From assembly GCA_018261615.1 (NCBI GenBank), contig JAGTSE010000021.1:1-62197 (forward strand): 62,197 nt of DNA, in the 5' to 3' direction. The position numbers and the translations under genes are program-made. The DNA comes from Pseudomonadota bacterium (GTDB lineage: Bacteria; Pseudomonadota; Gammaproteobacteria; Enterobacterales; Enterobacteriaceae). This document shows, one piece after another, positions 54,253 to 61,903 of this stretch; within the stretch, counting starts at the first letter, position 1, and every line of letters begins with the position of its first letter. The notes below the pieces were generated by a model. That model was not told the origin of the DNA, ran no database searches, and worked only from the letters and a program-made list of their open reading frames with translations.

Positions 54253-54732
54253 TTAATGCGCTTTTTTATGCAGACCAGCAATTTCAGGCACCGGATCGCA
54301 CCCGCTGGTATCGGCTTTTTTGACCTTCTCCAACGCGCTTGCCACGGTATGTTGCGCTAATACCTCTAACGAAGCCTGCTCCGCTTCATCGGCGATAGAT
54401 TTGAAGTACCAGCAAGTGTTGGCACTGACCACGCAGCGAGCCGGTACGTCAGGACGCGACGCCCACAGCTTTTTATCTTCTATTACGGAAACGTAGATAT
54501 CGCGCAGGGTGATCTGTTCCGCCGGGCGACCAAGATGAATAGAACCGTTACGGCCAAGGGTTGAGACAATAATGCCATCACGCGTGAGCGGAACCATTAA
54601 TTTGCGGATAAAGCTCGGGTTAGCTTCCAGACCGTAGGCCAGAATCGCACTCGTCGAACGTTCACCCAATTGCTCCGCCATTGCTACGCTGAGAACCATC
54701 TGCAAAGCTGTCGGGAAGCGGTAATCTAACAT
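54253..54732 (-). CDS. oqxR: OqxR, Rrf2-family repressor of oqxAB
   Basis: OqxR represses oqxAB and rarA in Klebsiella; loss-of-function mutations there raise drug resistance. The 159-residue protein starts at 54732 (MLDYRFP) with AGGA upstream. It has a winged-helix N-terminal half (NPSFIRKLMVPLTRDGIIVS, LGRNGSIHLGRP) and paired cysteines in RCVVSANTCWY that resemble the metal-ligand region of Rrf2 proteins. The frame is intact, so efflux is expected to be kept low here. An IS4-type transposase fragment lies about 140 bp upstream. Confidence 0.92.
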   Translation of the reverse strand: MLDYRFPTALQMVLSVAMAEQLGERSTSAILAYGLEANPSFIRKLMVPLTRDGIIVSTLGRNGSIHLGRPAEQITLRDIYVSVIEDKKLWASRPDVPARCVVSANTCWYFKSIADEAEQASLEVLAQHTVASALEKVKKADTSGCDPVPEIAGLHKKAH

Positions 54733-54874
54733 TTTATTGTCCTGGGTTGCGGTGAATCTTTTTCTTTTTGGCACCGCAGAGGTGAATAATCAGTGGGTAA
54801 CAATATAACAAATACGGTAATTTTTTTGAAGCAGTCTACGTTTGACTCGGCTCGTAAATAACGCATTGATATAA

Positions 54875-55585
54875 AACAATTTTCTTGATTTCCTCGCTCA
54901 ATCCCTGCCACCCGATACCCGAGTTATCATTGTCACTGACGCAGGATTTCAGAGTGCATGGTTTCACCATATTGTATCGCTGGGCTGGGACTTTATTGCC
55001 AGGATCAGAAATAACGTCCAGTTTTGCCTGAATAAGAAGCCTGAAAAATGGTTAAAGGTATCAGATTGCCCTGAGTGTAAGACACTGGAATATATGGGAG
55101 CGGGGACACTGGTCAAAGAAAAGAAAAAAAGTATTCATGGTCATTTTTATGCCTATAAGAAATCGTCCAAAGGCCGAAAAAAGAAACGAGCAAAAGGTCA
55201 ACCGATACTGACTAAAACAAACAAAGAACAGAGTCAATCCGCCAAAGAAGCATGGCTAATCTTCAGCAGCATGGATGACTTTAAACCCCGTGAAATCATA
55301 AAATTATACAGTCGTCGAATGCAGATAGAGCAGAACTTCCGCGACGAGAAAAGCGAACGATTTGGGTTTGGTCTTCGGGCCAGTAAAAGTCGTACAACAG
55401 GGAGAATGCTGGTGCTGAGCTTGCTGGCAACTCTGAGTACAATCGTCATGTGGCTTATTGGTTATCATGCTGAAAATAAAGGATTACATTTGAGATATCA
55501 GGCCAACAGTATTAAGTCACGGCGTGTTATCTCGTATCTGACATTAGCGGAAAATGTCTTACGACACACCCCGCTCATTTTATAG
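54875..55585 (+). pseudogene. IS4-family transposase fragment (N-terminus missing)
   Basis: The open frame from 54875 to the TAG at 55583-55585 encodes 236 residues of an IS4-family DDE transposase of IS10-like type. It has VIIVTDAGFQSAWF, with the second catalytic Asp, and the complete YREK signature Y-x2-R-x3-E-x6-K in YSRRMQIEQNFRDEK. The N-terminal part with the first catalytic Asp is gone, so the protein cannot act. No terminal inverted repeats were found. It marks the border between the oqx locus and the oxidase/permease module. Confidence 0.85.
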
Positions 55586-55906
55586 GCGGCCCCTCTCGCT
55601 TTGAGATATCTCATCTAGCAAGCCGTAATGTTAGCGGAATCTATTTATGGCATGAAGCTAAAAGCCACAGGGGCATACTGTCTGCTACGAGCTATGAGTT
55701 CAATGGGGGCGGCAAGTGTCAACGACGTTTTCACCCCTGACGTTCATTATGCCGCCTGCTCAGATAAATGCCTTTATCCGCCGGGCATTATCCGCTGGTC
55801 AGCGGCAGTACCCAGTAAGCCAGGTGGGTGTTTAATGGGGCGAAATAATCTATGCTGGCCCGCCTGTCAATTGTGAAAACGCGATGTGCCAGCTCTGTTT
55901 TACGCT
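55586..55906. other. Gap after the transposase fragment
   Basis: About 320 bp with no supported gene. An 82-codon plus-strand frame (55628-55876) has no ribosome-binding site and no recognisable similarity. No clear insertion-sequence end was found. Confidence 0.4.
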
Positions 55907-57199
55907 TCAGAAACGCTCGAAGCGATAAGGGTGCGGATCGATAATCGGCTCCCCGCCGCAGACCAGATCCGCTGCCAGTTGCCCGGCTGCGGGTGATGTA
56001 CCAAATCCATGACCGGAAAAACCTGTCGCCAGTGTCAAGCCAGGGATTTTCGCTACCGGGCCGATCACCGGGTTAGAGTCCGGGGTGACGTCGATGGTAC
56101 CTGCCCAGGCATCGGCGATTTCCGCACCGGCAAATACCGGCCATGCCGCTTTTAGGTTGTTCAGCGCCTCCTGATTCAGCAGGGGGTTTACTGCCGGATC
56201 AAGGGTGCGAACCCGCTCAAACGGCGATCTGGTGTCGGCACTCCAGCGACGAGCCAGCGCGAGATCGCGGAAAAACGGTTTGCCCAGACTGATGCGTAAA
56301 AAATCTCTTTGGGTACGCAACTGCGGCAGATAGCGTATCCCCAGCAGCAGATGGTCGAGCGTCAGCGAGGCATCGAGCGCTCCACGCTGGGTCACGATAT
56401 AACCGCCGTCTAAATACCGCCGGAACGAGAAATCCGGCGCACCCACCGCAATCTCCGTCGGCCCATCCAGCGGCTTAGTGCGGAGCACCGAACAGATCAG
56501 AGGCAGCGTCGGCAGCACGATCCCGAGGTTACCGAGAAAGCGACGGGACCATATCCCGCCCGCCAGCAGCACCTGCTCACAGCGGATCTCGCCGCGTTCG
56601 GTGACCACGCCGTTAACCCGGCCCGCAGCGGTGCTCAGGGTGCGTACCGCGCAGTTTTCTACGATAATCGCTCCGAGAGCCATCGCCGCGCGGGCAATTG
56701 CGCTGGATGCCAGCGTCGGTTCCGCCCGACCGTCAGAAGGGGTAAAGATCCCCCCAGCCCACTGCTCGCACCCACCTGGCACATAGTGGGCAATTTCCTT
56801 ACGGCTTAACAGACGCGAATCCAGCTGTAAATGGCGAACGGATTGTAGCCATCCTTCATACATCGCCATCTGCTCCTCGCTGCGCGCATTAAACATGATC
56901 CCCGCCTGGCGGTAGCCGACGTAGCTGCCGGTGCGCGAGGCCATTCCCGCCCATAGCCGGTCCGACTCCAGTGCCAGCGGAATATCTTCCGCCAGACGGC
57001 TGGTTTTACGCACCCAGCCGAGATTACGCGATGATTGCTCTCCGGCTATGCGGCCTTTTTCCAGCACTACTACCGGGATCTGCCGTTCAGACAGCGTTAG
57101 CGCTGCTGTCAGACCAACAATGCCCCCGCCGATAATCACCACCGTGGTGGTGGATGGAAATTCTGTGGATGTCGTAACCGGGGTGATTGCTGGGGCCAT
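55907..57199 (-). CDS. FAD-dependent amino-acid oxidase/dehydrogenase (DAO family)
   Basis: DadA-like enzymes oxidise D-amino acids, opines or N-alkyl glycines to imines. The 430-residue product starts at ATG 57199 (MAPAITP) and has the Rossmann motif VVIIGGGIVGLTAALTLSER and an E-K pair in VVVLEKGRIAGEQSSRNLGW. The C-terminal flavin segment includes TDVTPDSNPVIGP-like IDVTPDSNPVIGPV and GFSGHGFGTSPAAGQL. The frame is open upstream to 57301, but that part overlaps the Rid gene. It lies 31 bp after the Rid-family gene and is likely in one operon with it. The substrate is unknown. Confidence 0.9.
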   Translation of the reverse strand: MAPAITPVTTSTEFPSTTTVVIIGGGIVGLTAALTLSERQIPVVVLEKGRIAGEQSSRNLGWVRKTSRLAEDIPLALESDRLWAGMASRTGSYVGYRQAGIMFNARSEEQMAMYEGWLQSVRHLQLDSRLLSRKEIAHYVPGGCEQWAGGIFTPSDGRAEPTLASSAIARAAMALGAIIVENCAVRTLSTAAGRVNGVVTERGEIRCEQVLLAGGIWSRRFLGNLGIVLPTLPLICSVLRTKPLDGPTEIAVGAPDFSFRRYLDGGYIVTQRGALDASLTLDHLLLGIRYLPQLRTQRDFLRISLGKPFFRDLALARRWSADTRSPFERVRTLDPAVNPLLNQEALNNLKAAWPVFAGAEIADAWAGTIDVTPDSNPVIGPVAKIPGLTLATGFSGHGFGTSPAAGQLAADLVCGGEPIIDPHPYRFERF

Positions 57200-57230
57200 G
57201 GCCTGCACCTTTTTATAGTGAAGAGACGGA

Positions 57231-57653
57231 TTAGAACGCGAGATTAATGGTCTGGACGTTGGCTTTTGATGCCCCGCGATAGGCGGTGACCTCCAACTCA
57301 ACTTTATATACCGTGGAGCCGAGCGGCGGGCAGGTCACCGTGGCGGTCGGGTCAATACCGCGAAACTTCTCACCGACTATGACCATCACCTCTGGTACAT
57401 CAACCGGGTCCTGGATAAATATCCGGGAACTCACCACATCAGCCAGCGTGGCATCCACTGTCGCCAGCGCCTGCTCAATATTGGTAAATACCTGGTGCGT
57501 CTGTTCGGCAAGATCGGTTGATATCGTTTTGGTCTGCGGATGGCGTCCGGCGGTGTTGGAAACGAAAATCCAGTTATCTACCGTCACAATGCGCGAGTAG
57601 CTGCCTTTTTCTTCATAAATCGAACCCGTTTTAACTTTAATAATGTTGCTCAT
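57231..57653 (-). CDS. Rid-family (YjgF/YER057c/UK114) protein without the RidA arginine
   Basis: Rid proteins hydrolyse or bind reactive enamines and imines. The 140-residue chain has the Rid fold (VDNWIFVSNTAGRHPQTKT, EQTHQVFTNIEQALATVDAT, RIFIQDPVDVPEVMVIVGEK). In canonical RidA the catalytic Arg sits in a PARSCVEV-like segment. Here the matching stretch reads DPTATVTCPP and has no Arg, so ordinary imine deaminase activity is doubtful and the protein belongs to a divergent subfamily. It sits between the cyclodeaminase-like gene and the oxidase gene. Confidence 0.88.
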   Translation of the reverse strand: MSNIIKVKTGSIYEEKGSYSRIVTVDNWIFVSNTAGRHPQTKTISTDLAEQTHQVFTNIEQALATVDATLADVVSSRIFIQDPVDVPEVMVIVGEKFRGIDPTATVTCPPLGSTVYKVELEVTAYRGASKANVQTINLAF

Positions 57654-57709
57654 AGCGCTCTCTCTGTTTTGATGAAATCGTTAACGGACGTTCACGTTCA
57701 GCCCCTGTA

Positions 57710-58849
57710 TCAACTGAGCACAGGGGTATTCCAAAGGTTGAGTGTCACGCCGATTCCCTGTGCCAGCGCATTGCGGTAAACCACCGTTCCCCACGCCACA
57801 TCTTCAACCGGCATACCGCCGACAGACATAATGATGATCTCTTCTTCGTTCTGACGGCCAGGCGCATCGCCAGCCACAATTTTTCCAATATCTTCCAACT
57901 GATCCTCGCTTAACTCCCCGGCGGCAAGCATGTCCATAAAGCGCACGCCAATCAGCGGTATGTGGTTGTGGGCTGGCTTGGGTACCTCGGCGTACCAGGC
58001 TTGATACAGACCGGTATTGTCGAGCACTTTGCGCACTTCGGGCTGGGTCATCCCTTCATCGATAGAGCACAGCGTCGGCATGGCCAGGAAGGCACCAGAC
58101 TTAACCCACTCGCGTTTAACAATTGGATAAGTTGCCGGATCGCCCACTTCTCCGGAACTACAGTAGGACACGATATCGGCATCACGCACTACCTCTTCGA
58201 GAGTGTCGACAATTTCAATCGTGGTGATTTGCGGGTAGGTCGCGGTGAGCCAAGAGATAAAGCCATCGAGGCTTTTTTGACCGCGTCCCTTCACCTTGAT
58301 GGTGTCAATCAGCGGGCAGACAGCAATAAACGCAGCCACCACGGTTTTACCCATTACCCCGGGTCCCATCAGGCCAATCACCCGCGAGTCTTTACGCGCC
58401 AGATGGCGCGCTCCCACACCCGGGACTGCACCGGTACGGTAGGCTGAAAGTAGGTTGGCGGACATATGCGCCAGCGGTGCGCCGGTATCGGCGTCGTTGA
58501 GGGTAAACATCAGGATAGAACGAGGCAGGCCTTTCTGGCGGTTAGCGATATTTGAGCCATACCACTTGACTCCGGCAGTACCGAAGCTGCCACCCAGATA
58601 GGCAGGCATCGCCATCAGACGGCGGTCTGCGGTTGGTTTTGGCATCGTCGGGAACGGGGAATTTTCCGGGAAGGTCACCATCGCGCCATGGGAATCATTA
58701 TTGGCTCCCGCCATTCGGTAATCCCCTTGATACAATAGGCCGAACATCTCTTCCATTGTATCCACACAGGCAGGCATATCGGTCACCCCAGCCTTAATCA
58801 TGTCCTGTTCTGAGAGGTAGATAAAATCAATTTTTGTCTTGTCAGTCAT
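57710..58849 (-). CDS. Ornithine cyclodeaminase/mu-crystallin family protein
   Basis: Family members include ornithine and lysine cyclodeaminases, ketimine reductases and opine or diaminopropionate enzymes. The 379-residue protein has the substrate half (RRLMAMPAYLGGSFGTAGVK, GLPRSILMFTLNDADTGAPL) and an NAD-binding Rossmann motif GLMGPGVMGKTVVAAF. The usual MDGT motif that carries a catalytic Asp reads MSANLLSAYRTGA, so true cyclodeaminase activity is uncertain. The start is ATG 58849; the frame upstream to 58972 is not convincing. It is first in a three-gene minus-strand operon and divergent from an AraC gene. Confidence 0.88.
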   Translation of the reverse strand: MTDKTKIDFIYLSEQDMIKAGVTDMPACVDTMEEMFGLLYQGDYRMAGANNDSHGAMVTFPENSPFPTMPKPTADRRLMAMPAYLGGSFGTAGVKWYGSNIANRQKGLPRSILMFTLNDADTGAPLAHMSANLLSAYRTGAVPGVGARHLARKDSRVIGLMGPGVMGKTVVAAFIAVCPLIDTIKVKGRGQKSLDGFISWLTATYPQITTIEIVDTLEEVVRDADIVSYCSSGEVGDPATYPIVKREWVKSGAFLAMPTLCSIDEGMTQPEVRKVLDNTGLYQAWYAEVPKPAHNHIPLIGVRFMDMLAAGELSEDQLEDIGKIVAGDAPGRQNEEEIIIMSVGGMPVEDVAWGTVVYRNALAQGIGVTLNLWNTPVLS

Positions 58850-59003
58850 TCCTGTCAGCCTTTGAGGTTTAGTGAATGACGCTATCAATAGCCTGTGTAA
58901 CGAAGGTCTGTATTGAATATTTGCGACATAGAAAATCCACCACGTCTCATGGCATCCGGATTGCATCAACAAAGCATTATCGTTGTTACTGTGGGGATTA
59001 CCT

Positions 59004-59837
59004 GTGTCACATTCTCTTGTTTCTGGCTATGCCGATTCGCTCCATCCTGAACAACCGTGGTTTGTCCTCAGCGCGGCGCAGCACTACTCGATCATGGCTT
59101 CCGTCAATCCGGCAATATCGCATTTCTACAATTTTGATGTTTCGCCATCGGCGGATGTCACCATCGCGATCCCGGACGGTTGCGTGGATATTGTGTTTGA
59201 CTGTGATGATTCTCGGCCAACTGCACGCGTATGCGGCACGCCGCTTGCCGCGCGCAACGCGGAGCTGGTCCACGGGCATCGTTACTTTGGAATACGCTTT
59301 GCGCCGGGTATCATGCCCGACTTTCTGGATCTGATGGCTGAGGAGCTAACCGATCGCGAATACGACCTCGTTGATGTGGTTCCGGGGGCAAGGCGAGCCT
59401 GTGAACGGATTCTTCACAGCCCGCAATTCTCCCAGCAGGTCATGTCGTTTAATCATTACTTTACTCCGCGCCTGGCGCGTCGCACGTCCAATGTGACCGC
59501 CAGCATTATTCAAGCCATTAAACAGTTGAAGGGCAATATTCGTATTGAACAACTGGAGACATTAACTGGCTATACCTGCCGTACTATCCAGCGTCAGTTC
59601 CGCCAGGATACCGGCATGTCGCCAAAGATATTCGGTCGTATTATGCGTTGCCAGACAGCGCTGAATACCCTGCATAAGCCGGGCAGGCATTCTTTTATCG
59701 ATCTGGCGCTGGATCTGGGTTTCAGCGATCAATCGCACTTTCTAAGGGAATTTAGGAAACTGGTCAGCACCACCCCGCTGGAATTTCAGCGTCGCGCTCT
59801 CGGTGATGCCTGGGATGAACGGCTGCGCTATTACTGA
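59004..59837 (+). CDS. AraC-family regulator of the oxidase module
   Basis: The 277-residue protein has an N-terminal domain with ADVTIAIPDGCVDIVFD, the DUF6597-type sensor of AraC proteins, and a C-terminal double helix-turn-helix (IRIEQLETLTGYTCRTIQRQ, IDLALDLGFSDQSHFLREFR). A GTG at 59004 with GGGGA six bases upstream is the best start; the TTG at 58983 lies further out. It is divergent from the cyclodeaminase/Rid/oxidase genes and precedes the permease, so it is the likely activator of all of them. Confidence 0.9.
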   Translation: MSHSLVSGYADSLHPEQPWFVLSAAQHYSIMASVNPAISHFYNFDVSPSADVTIAIPDGCVDIVFDCDDSRPTARVCGTPLAARNAELVHGHRYFGIRFAPGIMPDFLDLMAEELTDREYDLVDVVPGARRACERILHSPQFSQQVMSFNHYFTPRLARRTSNVTASIIQAIKQLKGNIRIEQLETLTGYTCRTIQRQFRQDTGMSPKIFGRIMRCQTALNTLHKPGRHSFIDLALDLGFSDQSHFLREFRKLVSTTPLEFQRRALGDAWDERLRYY

Positions 59838-59885
59838 ACATTGGTGAGATGTTGCTTTCAGGTAATTGCTATGTTTACGTCAGGT

Positions 59886-59913
59886 GGCACTAAAGTGGTG
59901 CATTTGTTGCACT
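59886..59913. promoter_or_regulatory. NtrC-like dyad overlapping a sigma-54-like element
   Basis: GGCACTAAAGTGGTGCA (59886-59902) matches the NtrC dyad TGCACYA-N3-TGGTGCA at all but the first base. TGGTGCATTTGTTGCA (59896-59911) has GG and GC ten bases apart and two deviations from the sigma-54 consensus. GTGCA-TTTGT-TGCAC (59899-59913) is a further dyad. The site is about 140 bp upstream of the permease ATG. It could instead be the AraC operator. Confidence 0.45.
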
Positions 59914-60039
59914 CTGTGGTTGTCCGATTTTTTCTATATCTGTCGTCGTCGCTAATAAATCATGCCAGATAATTACTCCACCACTTAGCAAGACCAATAT
60001 TTGCTGAGTTTGGTTTCACTATCCAATAAGGCGCTGGCG

Positions 60040-61434
60040 ATGAGCAACTCTACCGGTTTACGAAAAAATACATTGGGCCTATCCTCCTTGGTTTTCTTTG
60101 TGGTCGCCGCAGCTTCCCCCCTTACCGGGGTGGTGGGCGGTTTGCCGGTGGCCATTTTTACCGGAAACGGCGGCGGCATTCCGGTGATCTATATTGTTGC
60201 CTGCCTGATCCTGATGCTCTTCTCGGTGGGCTATCTCACTATGAGTCGCTATGTTACCGATGCCGGAGCCTTCTATACCTATATCTCCAAAGGTCTGGGT
60301 GAGAACGCGGGCGCTGCTGCGTCGGTACTGGCGTTGGTCGCCTATTTCTCGATACAGACGGCGATAATGGCAATGTTGGGCTTCTTTGCCGAGCAGTTTT
60401 TGCAACAGCACCTGATGCTCAATATTCCATGGTGGGCGCTGAGCATGCTGTTTACCCTGATAGCGTGGGTGCTGGGCATCAAACGAGTGGAAATCGGCGG
60501 CAAGTTGCTGGGCATTTTAATGCTGGCGGAAGTGGGGATCGTGCTGCTGACGGACGTGATGATCTTGCTGAAAAAGAGCGGCCCGCTTACCTTTAGCTCA
60601 TTTAAGCCGTCGGTGTTTATGCACGGTAATCTCGGTATTGCGTTGGTATTCTCCGTGGCGGCTTTTATCGGTTTTGAATCCACCGCCATCTACGCTGAAG
60701 AGTGCCGCGATCCGCGCAAAACCATCCCCCGGGCCACTATTTGCGCGCTGCTGATTATCACCGCGTTCTTCTGTTTTACCAGTTGGTCGTTTGTGCAGGT
60801 CTACGGCTTTGACCAGATAGCGGAAATCGCCAGTAAAGATCCCGGCAACTTTGTCTTCACCATTACCCAGCAATACGTGGGCCAGTGGGCGGTTGAAACT
60901 ATGTCGGTGCTGCTGATTACCAGCCTGTTTGCCGCCACGTTGGCGTTTCACAATAACATCTCCCGCTATATTTACAGCATCAGCCGCGACGGGTTGATCT
61001 GGAAAGAGCTATCGGAAACGCACCCCACCAACGGTACGCCACATAAGGCCAGCCATATACACAGCGTCTTTCTGCTGCTGATGCTGGCCGGAATGGGGGG
61101 ATGCAATATGGATCCAATGGTGCATATCTTCGCCTTTGGCTCGGCCATTGCTACGCTGTCAATACTGATGCTACAGACCGGTGTCTCTGCCGCGGTGGTG
61201 ATGTTCTTCCGCCGTCTGCCTGGGCACGATAACAGCCGCTGGCGGGTACTATGGTCGCCGTTGCTCTCTATTATATGTATGCTGATTGCTATTGTGCTGG
61301 TGATTGATAATCTGCAGCTTATCAGCGGCAGCGACTCGCCGCTGATAAGCGTTATTCCCTGGTTTATTGCTTGTTGCGCGTGTGCGGGATTTATCATGTC
61401 AGCAAAACGGAAGTCGTGGGTAAAATCCGCGTAG
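60040..61434 (+). CDS. APC-superfamily amino-acid permease
   Basis: This transporter should import the substrate of the neighbouring oxidase module. The 464-residue protein starts at 60040 (MSNSTGLRK) with AAGG nine bases upstream; the earlier frame start at 60001 is not needed. It has about 12 membrane helices and APC signatures: the glycine-rich SPLTGVVGGLPVAIFTGNGG in helix 1 and AAFIGFESTAIYAEECRDPR in helix 6. An inverted repeat (61317-61329 with 61338-61350) lies inside the coding region near the 3' end. The substrate class (amino acid or amine) is inferred. Confidence 0.92.
   Translation: MSNSTGLRKNTLGLSSLVFFVVAAASPLTGVVGGLPVAIFTGNGGGIPVIYIVACLILMLFSVGYLTMSRYVTDAGAFYTYISKGLGENAGAAASVLALVAYFSIQTAIMAMLGFFAEQFLQQHLMLNIPWWALSMLFTLIAWVLGIKRVEIGGKLLGILMLAEVGIVLLTDVMILLKKSGPLTFSSFKPSVFMHGNLGIALVFSVAAFIGFESTAIYAEECRDPRKTIPRATICALLIITAFFCFTSWSFVQVYGFDQIAEIASKDPGNFVFTITQQYVGQWAVETMSVLLITSLFAATLAFHNNISRYIYSISRDGLIWKELSETHPTNGTPHKASHIHSVFLLLMLAGMGGCNMDPMVHIFAFGSAIATLSILMLQTGVSAAVVMFFRRLPGHDNSRWRVLWSPLLSIICMLIAIVLVIDNLQLISGSDSPLISVIPWFIACCACAGFIMSAKRKSWVKSA
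61317..61350 (+). repeat. Perfect 13-bp inverted repeat inside the permease gene
   Basis: GCTTATCAGCGGC (61317-61329) and GCCGCTGATAAGC (61338-61350) flank eight bases. They encode the near-mirror peptide LISGSDSPLIS between the last membrane helices. In RNA this would form a stable hairpin about 85 bp before the stop. Confidence 0.7.
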
Positions 61435-61581
61435 AGAGATATCATGTTCACGGTGGATGAAGCGCACATCATGTCCGTGAACCACTGCTGATGGCGGTTC
61501 AATTATTGCTTAAGGATTTATTGATTTAATATGGTGTTATGGGCGGTTCAGAAGAACAAATAACGACCTGAATAAAAGCGC

Positions 61582-61603
61582 CGTATCGGCACTGGCCGAT
61601 ACG
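61582..61603 (+). terminator. Hairpin after the permease gene
   Basis: CGTATCGGC (61582-61590) pairs exactly with GCCGATACG (61595-61603) around ACTG. No T-run follows, so termination is uncertain, but it is the first strong stem after the permease stop. Confidence 0.45.
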
Positions 61604-61831
61604 ACGTGGAATTAAAACCCGTGTTCCATAAGTCTGGCCGCTTCATTGCTGTTTGATTTGCCCTGAATATAGAGTGGTACATAAGATCCTTGGTATATAC
61701 CCAGATAATCCGATTACCACAGCATCATTGCTTTACGCGCTTTGAAGTGGTCAACCAAAACTGGCCACGGTTTAGACGTTGAACCGTTATAATAACTATA
61801 AGCATATGATTATAATGTTTTATTTGATTTT

Positions 61832-61855
61832 AATTGTACTCATAATTGTACTCAT
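61832..61855. repeat. Tandem 12-bp direct repeat
   Basis: AATTGTACTCAT occurs twice head to tail. It lies 12 bp before the tRNA-like fragment. Short direct repeats of this kind beside a tRNA 3' end can be integrase arm-binding sites. Confidence 0.6.
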
Positions 61856-61866
61856 TTTGGAGTTGG

Positions 61867-61903
61867 CTCGCATTCGTAATGCGAAGGTTGTAGTTTCGAC
61901 TCT
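61867..61903 (+). other. Degenerate 3' part of tRNA-Thr(CGU), possible att relic
   Basis: CTCGCATTCGTAATGCGAAG forms an exact anticodon arm with anticodon CGT, followed by GTTGTAGTTTCGACTCT resembling a T arm. From memory, E. coli thrW differs at only a few of these positions. The D arm and both acceptor strands are missing, so it is not a working tRNA. thrW is a known integration site, so an old attachment site is likely. Confidence 0.55.

Noticed and set aside
55628..55876. 82-codon frame after the transposase fragment
   Set aside because: No ribosome-binding site and no similarity; not supported as a gene.
61867..61903. Functional tRNA gene
   Set aside because: The D arm and both acceptor strands are absent and the T stem is imperfect, so only a relic is supported.
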